A DNA stretch of 50,000 nucleotides from Owenia fusiformis (taxonomy: Eukaryota; Annelida; Polychaeta; Sabellida; Oweniidae): positions 1 through 50,000 of the forward strand of contig CAIIXF020000811.1 of NCBI GenBank assembly GCA_903813345.2, written 5' to 3'. Position 1 is the stretch's first letter, and each line of letters starts with the position of its first letter. This document shows positions 1-9,559 of the stretch, piece after piece. Under the pieces are notes generated by a model, which was not told the origin of the DNA, made no database searches, and saw only the letters and a list, made by a program, of their open reading frames with translations. The translations under genes were made by a program, and so were the position numbers.

Positions 1-71
1 CAATTTAGATTTTCGCTGATTCAGCATTTTTCATTTTTTACCTAAAAATCACAGGTTTTGACCATTTTTGG

Positions 72-89
72 CCTGTATTTTGTTACAGG
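72..89. repeat. Hairpin with 6-bp stem in the constant part of the monomer
   Basis: cctgta (72-77) and tacagg (84-89) are inverted copies around a 6-base loop. A competing partner acagg lies at 51-55 and can pair with cctgt at 72-76. It is present in every S, L and L+ unit. Confidence 0.5.
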
Positions 90-293
90 ATAGCACAAGA
101 GGGCTGTTAGTGCTGGTTTTAAGAGGTTGTTGACAGGCTTTCATCAAATTATTACCGAACTTAAGGATTCAGCCATTATCATAGCATGTAATACAGCTTT
201 TTCCTTTGTGTCTGAATTTTTTTTGAAAATATATGACAAAATTGACACATTTAACCCCATAGACTGACCAAATATGGCTGAAAACAGTTACTA

Positions 294-303
294 ACATGCA
301 TGT
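294..303. repeat. 10-bp palindrome acatgcatgt
   Basis: A perfect 10-bp palindrome at offset 294 of every monomer, directly after the first cagttactaa copy (285-294). I cannot assign a role. Confidence 0.5.
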
Positions 304-567
304 AATTAAAACAAGAACATTGCTTTGCAAAACTGATATGATAATTTAATATAGAAGCTCATTTACTGAAAATTAATCACTAAATAATGGCTAAATTGGG
401 GTAATCTCTGACCGAAAATGACTAGATTTCACCATTTTTTTTGTTTCATGGTTCAGTGATTTTGGCAATAAACATTATGGAAGTACGAATAAACGTTTTG
501 ACATGCTAAATATTGTGAACTTTTGTTAAGCCATAGCGAGTAGCAGTATTTCTATTGCAAAAATGGT

Positions 568-577
568 CAGTTACTAA
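568..577 (+). repeat. Second copy of the internal direct repeat cagttactaa; site of the 19-bp indel
   Basis: cagttactaa occurs at 285-294 and again at 568-577 of the L monomer. In L+ and S the second copy is split after cagtta by the 19-bp block, while the first copy stays intact in all classes. The indel therefore lies inside an internal repeat, which may have helped to create or remove it. Confidence 0.7.
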
Positions 578-585
578 AATAAATG

Positions 586-595
586 ACCCCGGGGT
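586..595. repeat. 10-bp GC palindrome accccggggt
   Basis: A perfect palindrome and the most GC-rich spot of an AT-rich monomer. The adjoining ggggttaa (591-598) is the inverted copy of ttaacccc at 251-258, giving a 340-bp-spaced inverted pair in L units. In L+ and S it lies 19 bp later. It is constant in all classes. Confidence 0.5.
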
Positions 596-607
596 TAACA
601 AAGCAGC

Positions 608-615
608 TATAAAAG
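608..615 (+). promoter_or_regulatory. TATA-box-like motif TATAAAAG, reference copy
   Basis: TATAAAAG is a full match to the strong eukaryotic TATA box and is present in every monomer class. Two ATTGG pentamers (inverted CCAAT) follow within about 30 bp (ctattggtgcgattggg). L+ and S units have a further TATAAAA in the 19-bp block, and the long units have TATAAAA at 781-787. In AT-rich DNA such matches are expected by chance, and no transcript can be proved from sequence. Confidence 0.2.
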
Positions 616-719
616 CTCTTCTATTGGTGCGATTGGGCTTAAATTGCACAAAAAGTCTTGAAACACTCTAATGTTTAAGAAAAACAAGATTTCTGGCACA
701 AAATCATTCAACCGTGTCA

Positions 720-726
720 CTATTAG
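720..726 (+). repeat. Left copy of the 7-bp direct repeat flanking the optional module
   Basis: ctattag, preceded by gtgtca and followed by aatatag. The partner is at 1181-1187, exactly 461 bp away, which equals the length difference between L+ and S. Confidence 0.93.
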
Positions 727-784
727 AATATAGTCCGGAGTAGGGATACTAGCGGTTACCGTTGGTTATTTGGTTTTCTGTATA

Positions 785-796
785 AAAAAGCTTTTT
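785..796. repeat. 12-bp perfect palindrome in the optional module
   Basis: aaaaagcttttt is its own reverse complement and is followed by a pyrimidine stretch (ctccttttctgtccc). It sits just upstream of the CTCF-like motif in every L and L+ copy. It could be a bent or cruciform-prone site; no function is shown. Confidence 0.6.
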
Positions 797-816
797 CTCC
801 TTTTCTGTCCCGTCGC

Positions 817-831
817 AGCGCCATCTAGTGT
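817..831 (-). promoter_or_regulatory. CTCF-like motif, reference copy (30 in window)
   Basis: Read on the minus strand the 15 bases are acactagatggcgct. They match the published CTCF core CCASYAGRKGGCRSY at 14 of 15 positions; only the first base differs. It lies in the optional module, so S units have none. Copies start at 817, 2120, 4284, 5587, 6890, 9073, 10376, 12559, 13862, 15165, 16468, 17771, 19074, 20377, 21680, 22983, 24286, 27328, 28650, 29953, 32997, 34319, 36502, 37805, 39988, 41310, 43493, 44815, 46998 and 48320. CTCF is an insulator and loop-anchor protein of bilaterian animals. Binding here is inferred from the motif alone and depends on the host having CTCF. Confidence 0.45.
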
Positions 832-920
832 TTGATAAATGAATCAAGGTTTATTCTCGATAGGGTAAGTACTAATCTATCAGGAAACATTTACAAGTTT
901 GGTTAGAAACAGAATTTTTA

Positions 921-931
921 TAGATGGCGGA
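921..931 (+). promoter_or_regulatory. YY1/Pho-like motif, reference copy (30 in window)
   Basis: tagatggcgga resembles the YY1/Pleiohomeotic core (AAnATGGCGGC), with the central ATGGCGG intact. Its first nine bases (921-929) are the exact reverse complement of cgccatcta at 819-827 in the CTCF-like site. The two therefore form a divergent pair about 100 bp apart. It sits 104 bp downstream of the CTCF-like site start in every L and L+ unit and is absent from S. Function is inferred from the motif only. Confidence 0.35.
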
Positions 932-1020
932 GTGATTTTTGAGACTATGTAGAGCAGAATAATTTTCTGAAACAGGTAGCTTTACGGTGGTAGCTCTCTC
1001 CAGATTCAGTTATCTCAAAA

Positions 1021-1036
1021 ACGGTGTGGTCACCGT
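1021..1036. repeat. Hairpin with 6-bp stem in the optional module
   Basis: acggtg and caccgt are perfect inverted copies around a 4-base loop (tggt). This is the most compact stem-loop I see in the monomer. It is present only in L and L+ units. It is not followed by a T-run, so it is not a bacterial-type terminator. Confidence 0.55.
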
Positions 1037-1180
1037 ATGCTTATTTTGTAACGGCAAGCTAGACAAGACTCCAATGAACACTGGGCACTGTTTCGCTGAG
1101 CTAGATCTGTGCCCATGAATATATTATGAAATGAAACGTTATAATGGTCGTCAATGGGATTTTTTACTGCAATCTTGACC

Positions 1181-1187
1181 CTATTAG
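1181..1187 (+). repeat. Right copy of the 7-bp direct repeat flanking the optional module
   Basis: ctattag, preceded by cttgacc and followed by caacagg. The bases outside the 7-mer differ from the left copy on both sides, so the homology is exactly 7 bp. Confidence 0.93.
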
Positions 1188-2606
1188 CAACAGGGTGGTG
1201 ACAGTACTAGGGTGGGAAATAGCGTTATTTTTGTAAAAATTACACTTTCTTACCAATGTGTACCTTGCATCTCTAAGAAAAATCAAATCATCCGAAGAAT
1301 TAGCAATTTAGATTTTCGCTGATTCAGCATTTTTCATTTTTTACCTAAAAATCACAGGTTTTGACCATTTTTGGCCTGTATTTTGTTACAGGATAGCACA
1401 AGAGGGCTGTTAGTGCTGGTTTTAAGAGGTTGTTGACAGGCTTTCATCAAATTATTACCGAACTTAAGGATTCAGCCATTATCATAGCATGTAATACAGC
1501 TTTTTCCTTTGTGTCTGAATTTTTTTTGAAAATATATGACAAAATTGACACATTTAACCCCATAGACTGACCAAATATGGCTGAAAACAGTTACTAACAT
1601 GCATGTAATTAAAACAAGAACATTGCTTTGCAAAACTGATATGATAATTTAATATAGAAGCTCATTTACTGAAAATTAATCACTAAATAATGGCTAAATT
1701 GGGGTAATCTCTGACCGAAAATGACTAGATTTCACCATTTTTTTTGTTTCATGGTTCAGTGATTTTGGCAATAAACATTATGGAAGTACGAATAAACGTT
1801 TTGACATGCTAAATATTGTGAACTTTTGTTAAGCCATAGCGAGTAGCAGTATTTCTATTGCAAAAATGGTCAGTTACTAAAATAAATGACCCCGGGGTTA
1901 ACAAAGCAGCTATAAAAGCTCTTCTATTGGTGCGATTGGGCTTAAATTGCACAAAAAGTCTTGAAACACTCTAATGTTTAAGAAAAACAAGATTTCTGGC
2001 ACAAAATCATTCAACCGTGTCACTATTAGAATATAGTCCGGAGTAGGGATACTAGCGGTTACCGTTGGTTATTTGGTTTTCTGTATAAAAAAGCTTTTTC
2101 TCCTTTTCTGTCCCGTCGCAGCGCCATCTAGTGTTTGATAAATGAATCAAGGTTTATTCTCGATAGGGTAAGTACTAATCTATCAGGAAACATTTACAAG
2201 TTTGGTTAGAAACAGAATTTTTATAGATGGCGGAGTGATTTTTGAGACTATGTAGAGCAGAATAATTTTCTGAAACAGGTAGCTTTACGGTGGTAGCTCT
2301 CTCCAGATTCAGTTATCTCAAAAACGGTGTGGTCACCGTATGCTTATTTTGTAACGGCAAGCTAGACAAGACTCCAATGAACACTGGGCACTGTTTCGCT
2401 GAGCTAGATCTGTGCCCATGAATATATTATGAAATGAAACGTTATAATGGTCGTCAATGGGATTTTTTACTGCAATCTTGACCCTATTAGCAACAGGGTG
2501 GTGACAGTACTAGGGTGGGAAATAGCGTTATTTTTGTAAAAATTACACTTTCTTACCAATGTGTACCTTGCATCTCTAAGAAAAATCAAATCATCCGAAG
2601 AATTAG

Positions 2607-3467
2607 CAATTTAGATTTTCGCTGATTCAGCATTTTTCATTTTTTACCTAAAAATCACAGGTTTTGACCATTTTTGGCCTGTATTTTGTTACAGGATAGC
2701 ACAAGAGGGCTGTTAGTGCTGGTTTTAAGAGGTTGTTGACAGGCTTTCATCAAATTATTACCGAACTTAAGGATTCAGCCATTATCATAGCATGTAATAC
2801 AGCTTTTTCCTTTGTGTCTGAATTTTTTTTGAAAATATATGACAAAATTGACACATTTAACCCCATAGACTGACCAAATATGGCTGAAAACAGTTACTAA
2901 CATGCATGTAATTAAAACAAGAACATTGCTTTGCAAAACTGATATGATAATTTAATATAGAAGCTCATTTACTGAAAATTAATCACTAAATAATGGCTAA
3001 ATTGGGGTAATCTCTGACCGAAAATGACTAGATTTCACCATTTTTTTTGTTTCATGGTTCAGTGATTTTGGCAATAAACATTATGGAAGTACGAATAAAC
3101 GTTTTGACATGCTAAATATTGTGAACTTTTGTTAAGCCATAGCGAGTAGCAGTATTTCTATTGCAAAAATGGTCAGTTATGTATAAAACTGCATGGCCCT
3201 AAAATAAATGACCCCGGGGTTAACAAAGCAGCTATAAAAGCTCTTCTATTGGTGCGATTGGGCTTAAATTGCACAAAAAGTCTTGAAACACTCTAATGTT
3301 TAAGAAAAACAAGATTTCTGGCACAAAATCATTCAACCGTGTCACTATTAGCAACAGGGTGGTGACAGTACTAGGGTGGGAAATAGCGTTATTTTTGTAA
3401 AAATTACACTTTCTTACCAATGTGTACCTTGCATCTCTAAGAAAAATCAAATCATCCGAAGAATTAG
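2607..3467 (+). repeat. S monomer (861 bp), first copy
   Basis: This short unit contains the 19-bp insertion at 3180-3198 and lacks the 461-bp module. The junction reads gtgtcactattagcaacagg, with the single ctattag at 3345-3351. It is the only S unit here followed directly by an L rather than by an L+ or another S (the last S runs into the partial unit, so its successor is unknown). Confidence 0.97.
3180..3198 (+). other. 19-bp indel block diagnostic of S and L+ (first of 25 copies)
   Basis: tgtataaaactgcatggcc is present at unit offsets 574-592 in all 12 S and all 13 L+ units and absent from all 17 L units. Neither end shares homology with the opposite flank (gtta, ctaaa), so slippage is not an obvious origin. 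It contains TATAAAA and, with its left flank, makes a small inverted repeat (cagtt/aactg). Other copies start at 7950, 8811, 11436, 12297, 25346, 26205, 27066, 28388, 31013, 31874, 32735, 34057, 35379, 36240, 38865, 39726, 41048, 42370, 43231, 44553, 45875, 46736, 48058 and 49380. Confidence 0.95.
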
Positions 3468-6400
3468 CAATTTAGATTTTCGCTGATTCAGCATTTTTCA
3501 TTTTTTACCTAAAAATCACAGGTTTTGACCATTTTTGGCCTGTATTTTGTTACAGGATAGCACAAGAGGGCTGTTAGTGCTGGTTTTAAGAGGTTGTTGA
3601 CAGGCTTTCATCAAATTATTACCGAACTTAAGGATTCAGCCATTATCATAGCATGTAATACAGCTTTTTCCTTTGTGTCTGAATTTTTTTTGAAAATATA
3701 TGACAAAATTGACACATTTAACCCCATAGACTGACCAAATATGGCTGAAAACAGTTACTAACATGCATGTAATTAAAACAAGAACATTGCTTTGCAAAAC
3801 TGATATGATAATTTAATATAGAAGCTCATTTACTGAAAATTAATCACTAAATAATGGCTAAATTGGGGTAATCTCTGACCGAAAATGACTAGATTTCACC
3901 ATTTTTTTTGTTTCATGGTTCAGTGATTTTGGCAATAAACATTATGGAAGTACGAATAAACGTTTTGACATGCTAAATATTGTGAACTTTTGTTAAGCCA
4001 TAGCGAGTAGCAGTATTTCTATTGCAAAAATGGTCAGTTACTAAAATAAATGACCCCGGGGTTAACAAAGCAGCTATAAAAGCTCTTCTATTGGTGCGAT
4101 TGGGCTTAAATTGCACAAAAAGTCTTGAAACACTCTAATGTTTAAGAAAAACAAGATTTCTGGCACAAAATCATTCAACCGTGTCACTATTAGAATATAG
4201 TCCGGAGTAGGGATACTAGCGGTTACCGTTGGTTATTTGGTTTTCTGTATAAAAAAGCTTTTTCTCCTTTTCTGTCCCGTCGCAGCGCCATCTAGTGTTT
4301 GATAAATGAATCAAGGTTTATTCTCGATAGGGTAAGTACTAATCTATCAGGAAACATTTACAAGTTTGGTTAGAAACAGAATTTTTATAGATGGCGGAGT
4401 GATTTTTGAGACTATGTAGAGCAGAATAATTTTCTGAAACAGGTAGCTTTACGGTGGTAGCTCTCTCCAGATTCAGTTATCTCAAAAACGGTGTGGTCAC
4501 CGTATGCTTATTTTGTAACGGCAAGCTAGACAAGACTCCAATGAACACTGGGCACTGTTTCGCTGAGCTAGATCTGTGCCCATGAATATATTATGAAATG
4601 AAACGTTATAATGGTCGTCAATGGGATTTTTTACTGCAATCTTGACCCTATTAGCAACAGGGTGGTGACAGTACTAGGGTGGGAAATAGCGTTATTTTTG
4701 TAAAAATTACACTTTCTTACCAATGTGTACCTTGCATCTCTAAGAAAAATCAAATCATCCGAAGAATTAGCAATTTAGATTTTCGCTGATTCAGCATTTT
4801 TCATTTTTTACCTAAAAATCACAGGTTTTGACCATTTTTGGCCTGTATTTTGTTACAGGATAGCACAAGAGGGCTGTTAGTGCTGGTTTTAAGAGGTTGT
4901 TGACAGGCTTTCATCAAATTATTACCGAACTTAAGGATTCAGCCATTATCATAGCATGTAATACAGCTTTTTCCTTTGTGTCTGAATTTTTTTTGAAAAT
5001 ATATGACAAAATTGACACATTTAACCCCATAGACTGACCAAATATGGCTGAAAACAGTTACTAACATGCATGTAATTAAAACAAGAACATTGCTTTGCAA
5101 AACTGATATGATAATTTAATATAGAAGCTCATTTACTGAAAATTAATCACTAAATAATGGCTAAATTGGGGTAATCTCTGACCGAAAATGACTAGATTTC
5201 ACCATTTTTTTTGTTTCATGGTTCAGTGATTTTGGCAATAAACATTATGGAAGTACGAATAAACGTTTTGACATGCTAAATATTGTGAACTTTTGTTAAG
5301 CCATAGCGAGTAGCAGTATTTCTATTGCAAAAATGGTCAGTTACTAAAATAAATGACCCCGGGGTTAACAAAGCAGCTATAAAAGCTCTTCTATTGGTGC
5401 GATTGGGCTTAAATTGCACAAAAAGTCTTGAAACACTCTAATGTTTAAGAAAAACAAGATTTCTGGCACAAAATCATTCAACCGTGTCACTATTAGAATA
5501 TAGTCCGGAGTAGGGATACTAGCGGTTACCGTTGGTTATTTGGTTTTCTGTATAAAAAAGCTTTTTCTCCTTTTCTGTCCCGTCGCAGCGCCATCTAGTG
5601 TTTGATAAATGAATCAAGGTTTATTCTCGATAGGGTAAGTACTAATCTATCAGGAAACATTTACAAGTTTGGTTAGAAACAGAATTTTTATAGATGGCGG
5701 AGTGATTTTTGAGACTATGTAGAGCAGAATAATTTTCTGAAACAGGTAGCTTTACGGTGGTAGCTCTCTCCAGATTCAGTTATCTCAAAAACGGTGTGGT
5801 CACCGTATGCTTATTTTGTAACGGCAAGCTAGACAAGACTCCAATGAACACTGGGCACTGTTTCGCTGAGCTAGATCTGTGCCCATGAATATATTATGAA
5901 ATGAAACGTTATAATGGTCGTCAATGGGATTTTTTACTGCAATCTTGACCCTATTAGCAACAGGGTGGTGACAGTACTAGGGTGGGAAATAGCGTTATTT
6001 TTGTAAAAATTACACTTTCTTACCAATGTGTACCTTGCATCTCTAAGAAAAATCAAATCATCCGAAGAATTAGCAATTTAGATTTTCGCTGATTCAGCAT
6101 TTTTCATTTTTTACCTAAAAATCACAGGTTTTGACCATTTTTGGCCTGTATTTTGTTACAGGATAGCACAAGAGGGCTGTTAGTGCTGGTTTTAAGAGGT
6201 TGTTGACAGGCTTTCATCAAATTATTACCGAACTTAAGGATTCAGCCATTATCATAGCATGTAATACAGCTTTTTCCTTTGTGTCTGAATTTTTTTTGAA
6301 AATATATGACAAAATTGACACATTTAACCCCATAGACTGACCAAATATGGCTGAAAACAGTTACTAACATGCATGTAATTAAAACAAGAACATTGCTTTG

Positions 6401-7376
6401 CAAAACTGATATGATAATTTAATATAGAAGCTCATTTACTGAAAATTAATCACTAAATAATGGCTAAATTGGGGTAATCTCTGACCGAAAATGACTAGAT
6501 TTCACCATTTTTTTTGTTTCATGGTTCAGTGATTTTGGCAATAAACATTATGGAAGTACGAATAAACGTTTTGACATGCTAAATATTGTGAACTTTTGTT
6601 AAGCCATAGCGAGTAGCAGTATTTCTATTGCAAAAATGGTCAGTTACTAAAATAAATGACCCCGGGGTTAACAAAGCAGCTATAAAAGCTCTTCTATTGG
6701 TGCGATTGGGCTTAAATTGCACAAAAAGTCTTGAAACACTCTAATGTTTAAGAAAAACAAGATTTCTGGCACAAAATCATTCAACCGTGTCACTATTAGA
6801 ATATAGTCCGGAGTAGGGATACTAGCGGTTACCGTTGGTTATTTGGTTTTCTGTATAAAAAAGCTTTTTCTCCTTTTCTGTCCCGTCGCAGCGCCATCTA
6901 GTGTTTGATAAATGAATCAAGGTTTATTCTCGATAGGGTAAGTACTAATCTATCAGGAAACATTTACAAGTTTGGTTAGAAACAGAATTTTTATAGATGG
7001 CGGAGTGATTTTTGAGACTATGTAGAGCAGAATAATTTTCTGAAACAGGTAGCTTTACGGTGGTAGCTCTCTCCAGATTCAGTTATCTCAAAAACGGTGT
7101 GGTCACCGTATGCTTATTTTGTAACGGCAAGCTAGACAAGACTCCAATGAACACTGGGCACTGTTTCGCTGAGCTAGATCTGTGCCCATGAATATATTAT
7201 GAAATGAAACGTTATAATGGTCGTCAATGGGATTTTTTACTGCAATCTTGACCCTATTAGCAACAGGGTGGTGACAGTACTAGGGTGGGAAATAGCGTTA
7301 TTTTTGTAAAAATTACACTTTCTTACCAATGTGTACCTTGCATCTCTAAGAAAAATCAAATCATCCGAAGAATTAG
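3468..7376 (+). repeat. Three L monomers (1303 bp each)
   Basis: Units are 3468-4770, 4771-6073 and 6074-7376. None has the 19-bp insertion and all have the 461-bp module. I saw no base differences from the reference unit. Confidence 0.97.
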
Positions 7377-8237
7377 CAATTTAGATTTTCGCTGATTCAG
7401 CATTTTTCATTTTTTACCTAAAAATCACAGGTTTTGACCATTTTTGGCCTGTATTTTGTTACAGGATAGCACAAGAGGGCTGTTAGTGCTGGTTTTAAGA
7501 GGTTGTTGACAGGCTTTCATCAAATTATTACCGAACTTAAGGATTCAGCCATTATCATAGCATGTAATACAGCTTTTTCCTTTGTGTCTGAATTTTTTTT
7601 GAAAATATATGACAAAATTGACACATTTAACCCCATAGACTGACCAAATATGGCTGAAAACAGTTACTAACATGCATGTAATTAAAACAAGAACATTGCT
7701 TTGCAAAACTGATATGATAATTTAATATAGAAGCTCATTTACTGAAAATTAATCACTAAATAATGGCTAAATTGGGGTAATCTCTGACCGAAAATGACTA
7801 GATTTCACCATTTTTTTTGTTTCATGGTTCAGTGATTTTGGCAATAAACATTATGGAAGTACGAATAAACGTTTTGACATGCTAAATATTGTGAACTTTT
7901 GTTAAGCCATAGCGAGTAGCAGTATTTCTATTGCAAAAATGGTCAGTTATGTATAAAACTGCATGGCCCTAAAATAAATGACCCCGGGGTTAACAAAGCA
8001 GCTATAAAAGCTCTTCTATTGGTGCGATTGGGCTTAAATTGCACAAAAAGTCTTGAAACACTCTAATGTTTAAGAAAAACAAGATTTCTGGCACAAAATC
8101 ATTCAACCGTGTCACTATTAGCAACAGGGTGGTGACAGTACTAGGGTGGGAAATAGCGTTATTTTTGTAAAAATTACACTTTCTTACCAATGTGTACCTT
8201 GCATCTCTAAGAAAAATCAAATCATCCGAAGAATTAG
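7377..8237 (+). repeat. S monomer (861 bp)
   Basis: The 19-bp insertion is at 7950-7968 and the module is absent. This unit opens a 3486-bp S-L+-L block running to 10862. Confidence 0.97.
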
Positions 8238-9559
8238 CAATTTAGATTTTCGCTGATTCAGCATTTTTCATTTTTTACCTAAAAATCACAGGTTTTGACC
8301 ATTTTTGGCCTGTATTTTGTTACAGGATAGCACAAGAGGGCTGTTAGTGCTGGTTTTAAGAGGTTGTTGACAGGCTTTCATCAAATTATTACCGAACTTA
8401 AGGATTCAGCCATTATCATAGCATGTAATACAGCTTTTTCCTTTGTGTCTGAATTTTTTTTGAAAATATATGACAAAATTGACACATTTAACCCCATAGA
8501 CTGACCAAATATGGCTGAAAACAGTTACTAACATGCATGTAATTAAAACAAGAACATTGCTTTGCAAAACTGATATGATAATTTAATATAGAAGCTCATT
8601 TACTGAAAATTAATCACTAAATAATGGCTAAATTGGGGTAATCTCTGACCGAAAATGACTAGATTTCACCATTTTTTTTGTTTCATGGTTCAGTGATTTT
8701 GGCAATAAACATTATGGAAGTACGAATAAACGTTTTGACATGCTAAATATTGTGAACTTTTGTTAAGCCATAGCGAGTAGCAGTATTTCTATTGCAAAAA
8801 TGGTCAGTTATGTATAAAACTGCATGGCCCTAAAATAAATGACCCCGGGGTTAACAAAGCAGCTATAAAAGCTCTTCTATTGGTGCGATTGGGCTTAAAT
8901 TGCACAAAAAGTCTTGAAACACTCTAATGTTTAAGAAAAACAAGATTTCTGGCACAAAATCATTCAACCGTGTCACTATTAGAATATAGTCCGGAGTAGG
9001 GATACTAGCGGTTACCGTTGGTTATTTGGTTTTCTGTATAAAAAAGCTTTTTCTCCTTTTCTGTCCCGTCGCAGCGCCATCTAGTGTTTGATAAATGAAT
9101 CAAGGTTTATTCTCGATAGGGTAAGTACTAATCTATCAGGAAACATTTACAAGTTTGGTTAGAAACAGAATTTTTATAGATGGCGGAGTGATTTTTGAGA
9201 CTATGTAGAGCAGAATAATTTTCTGAAACAGGTAGCTTTACGGTGGTAGCTCTCTCCAGATTCAGTTATCTCAAAAACGGTGTGGTCACCGTATGCTTAT
9301 TTTGTAACGGCAAGCTAGACAAGACTCCAATGAACACTGGGCACTGTTTCGCTGAGCTAGATCTGTGCCCATGAATATATTATGAAATGAAACGTTATAA
9401 TGGTCGTCAATGGGATTTTTTACTGCAATCTTGACCCTATTAGCAACAGGGTGGTGACAGTACTAGGGTGGGAAATAGCGTTATTTTTGTAAAAATTACA
9501 CTTTCTTACCAATGTGTACCTTGCATCTCTAAGAAAAATCAAATCATCCGAAGAATTAG
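8238..9559 (+). repeat. L+ monomer (1322 bp)
   Basis: The 19-bp insertion is at 8811-8829 and the full 461-bp module is present, so the unit equals L plus 19. It is the leftmost L+ in the window and directly follows an S. Confidence 0.97.

Larger units (their letters stand above)
727..1187 (+). other. 461-bp optional module (present in L and L+, absent from S), reference copy
   Basis: Comparing L with S shows one block of 461 bp missing from S. It is flanked by the 7-mer ctattag at 720-726 and 1181-1187, and S keeps one copy. The same pattern results from deletion between two 7-bp homologies or from insertion of a 454-bp element with a 7-bp target duplication. The ends (aatatagtcc and atcttgacc) are not inverted copies of each other and I see no terminal poly-A, so a DNA transposon or retroposon is not demonstrated. 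Within it are a 12-bp palindrome, a CTCF-like site, a YY1-like site and a 6-bp-stem hairpin. In L+ units it lies 19 bp later (offsets 746-1206). There are 30 copies in the window. Confidence 0.93.
1..2606 (+). repeat. Two L monomers (1303 bp each)
   Basis: Units are 1-1303 and 1304-2606. They are identical by eye. Unit 1-1303 is used here as the reference for offsets. Both have the uninterrupted cagttactaa at offset 568 and the full 461-bp module at offsets 727-1187. Confidence 0.97.

Noticed and set aside
91-102. tagcacaagagg as a pol III A box with ggttcagtgat (about 450) as B box
   Set aside because: The A-box match has one mismatch, the B-box match is poor, and the spacing of about 350 bp is far too long for a tRNA-type promoter.
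495-530. ttgaca-17-tttt and similar strings as bacterial promoters
   Set aside because: The -10 part does not match, and the context (50 kb of satellite, no genes) is not bacterial.
467-583. Three AATAAA hexamers (467-472, 488-493, 578-583) as polyadenylation signals
   Set aside because: The hexamer is common by chance in AT-rich DNA, and there is no gene upstream of them in the array.
863-877. gggtaagtactaat as a splice donor with a branch-point-like sequence
   Set aside because: No open frame or exon adjoins it, and donor and branch point this close together could not define an intron.
727-1180. DNA transposon or SINE forming the module
   Set aside because: No terminal inverted repeats, no coding sequence, no A/B boxes and no 3' simple tail. 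Kept only as one of two explanations for the indel.
1-1303. CENP-B box
   Set aside because: I checked TTCG and CCCG occurrences in the monomer (such as attttcgctgattcag and tgtcccgtcgcagcg). None fits the spaced CENP-B consensus on either strand.
1-1303. Hammerhead ribozyme, which occurs in some animal satellites
   Set aside because: I did not find a CTGATGA core with a partner GAAA on either strand of the monomer. The nearest is ctgatatga, which does not fit.
3232-3450. Minus-strand 72-codon frame repeated at 8002, 11488, 26257, 31065, 31926, 35431, 38917, 42422, 45927 and 49432 as a possible gene family
   Set aside because: It starts at TTG (valid only under a bacterial code), has no ATG at all, lies in non-coding satellite, spans a deletion junction, and changes only when the satellite changes (one copy has Asp to Tyr from the 42472 substitution, another is frameshifted). 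I see no domain in it.
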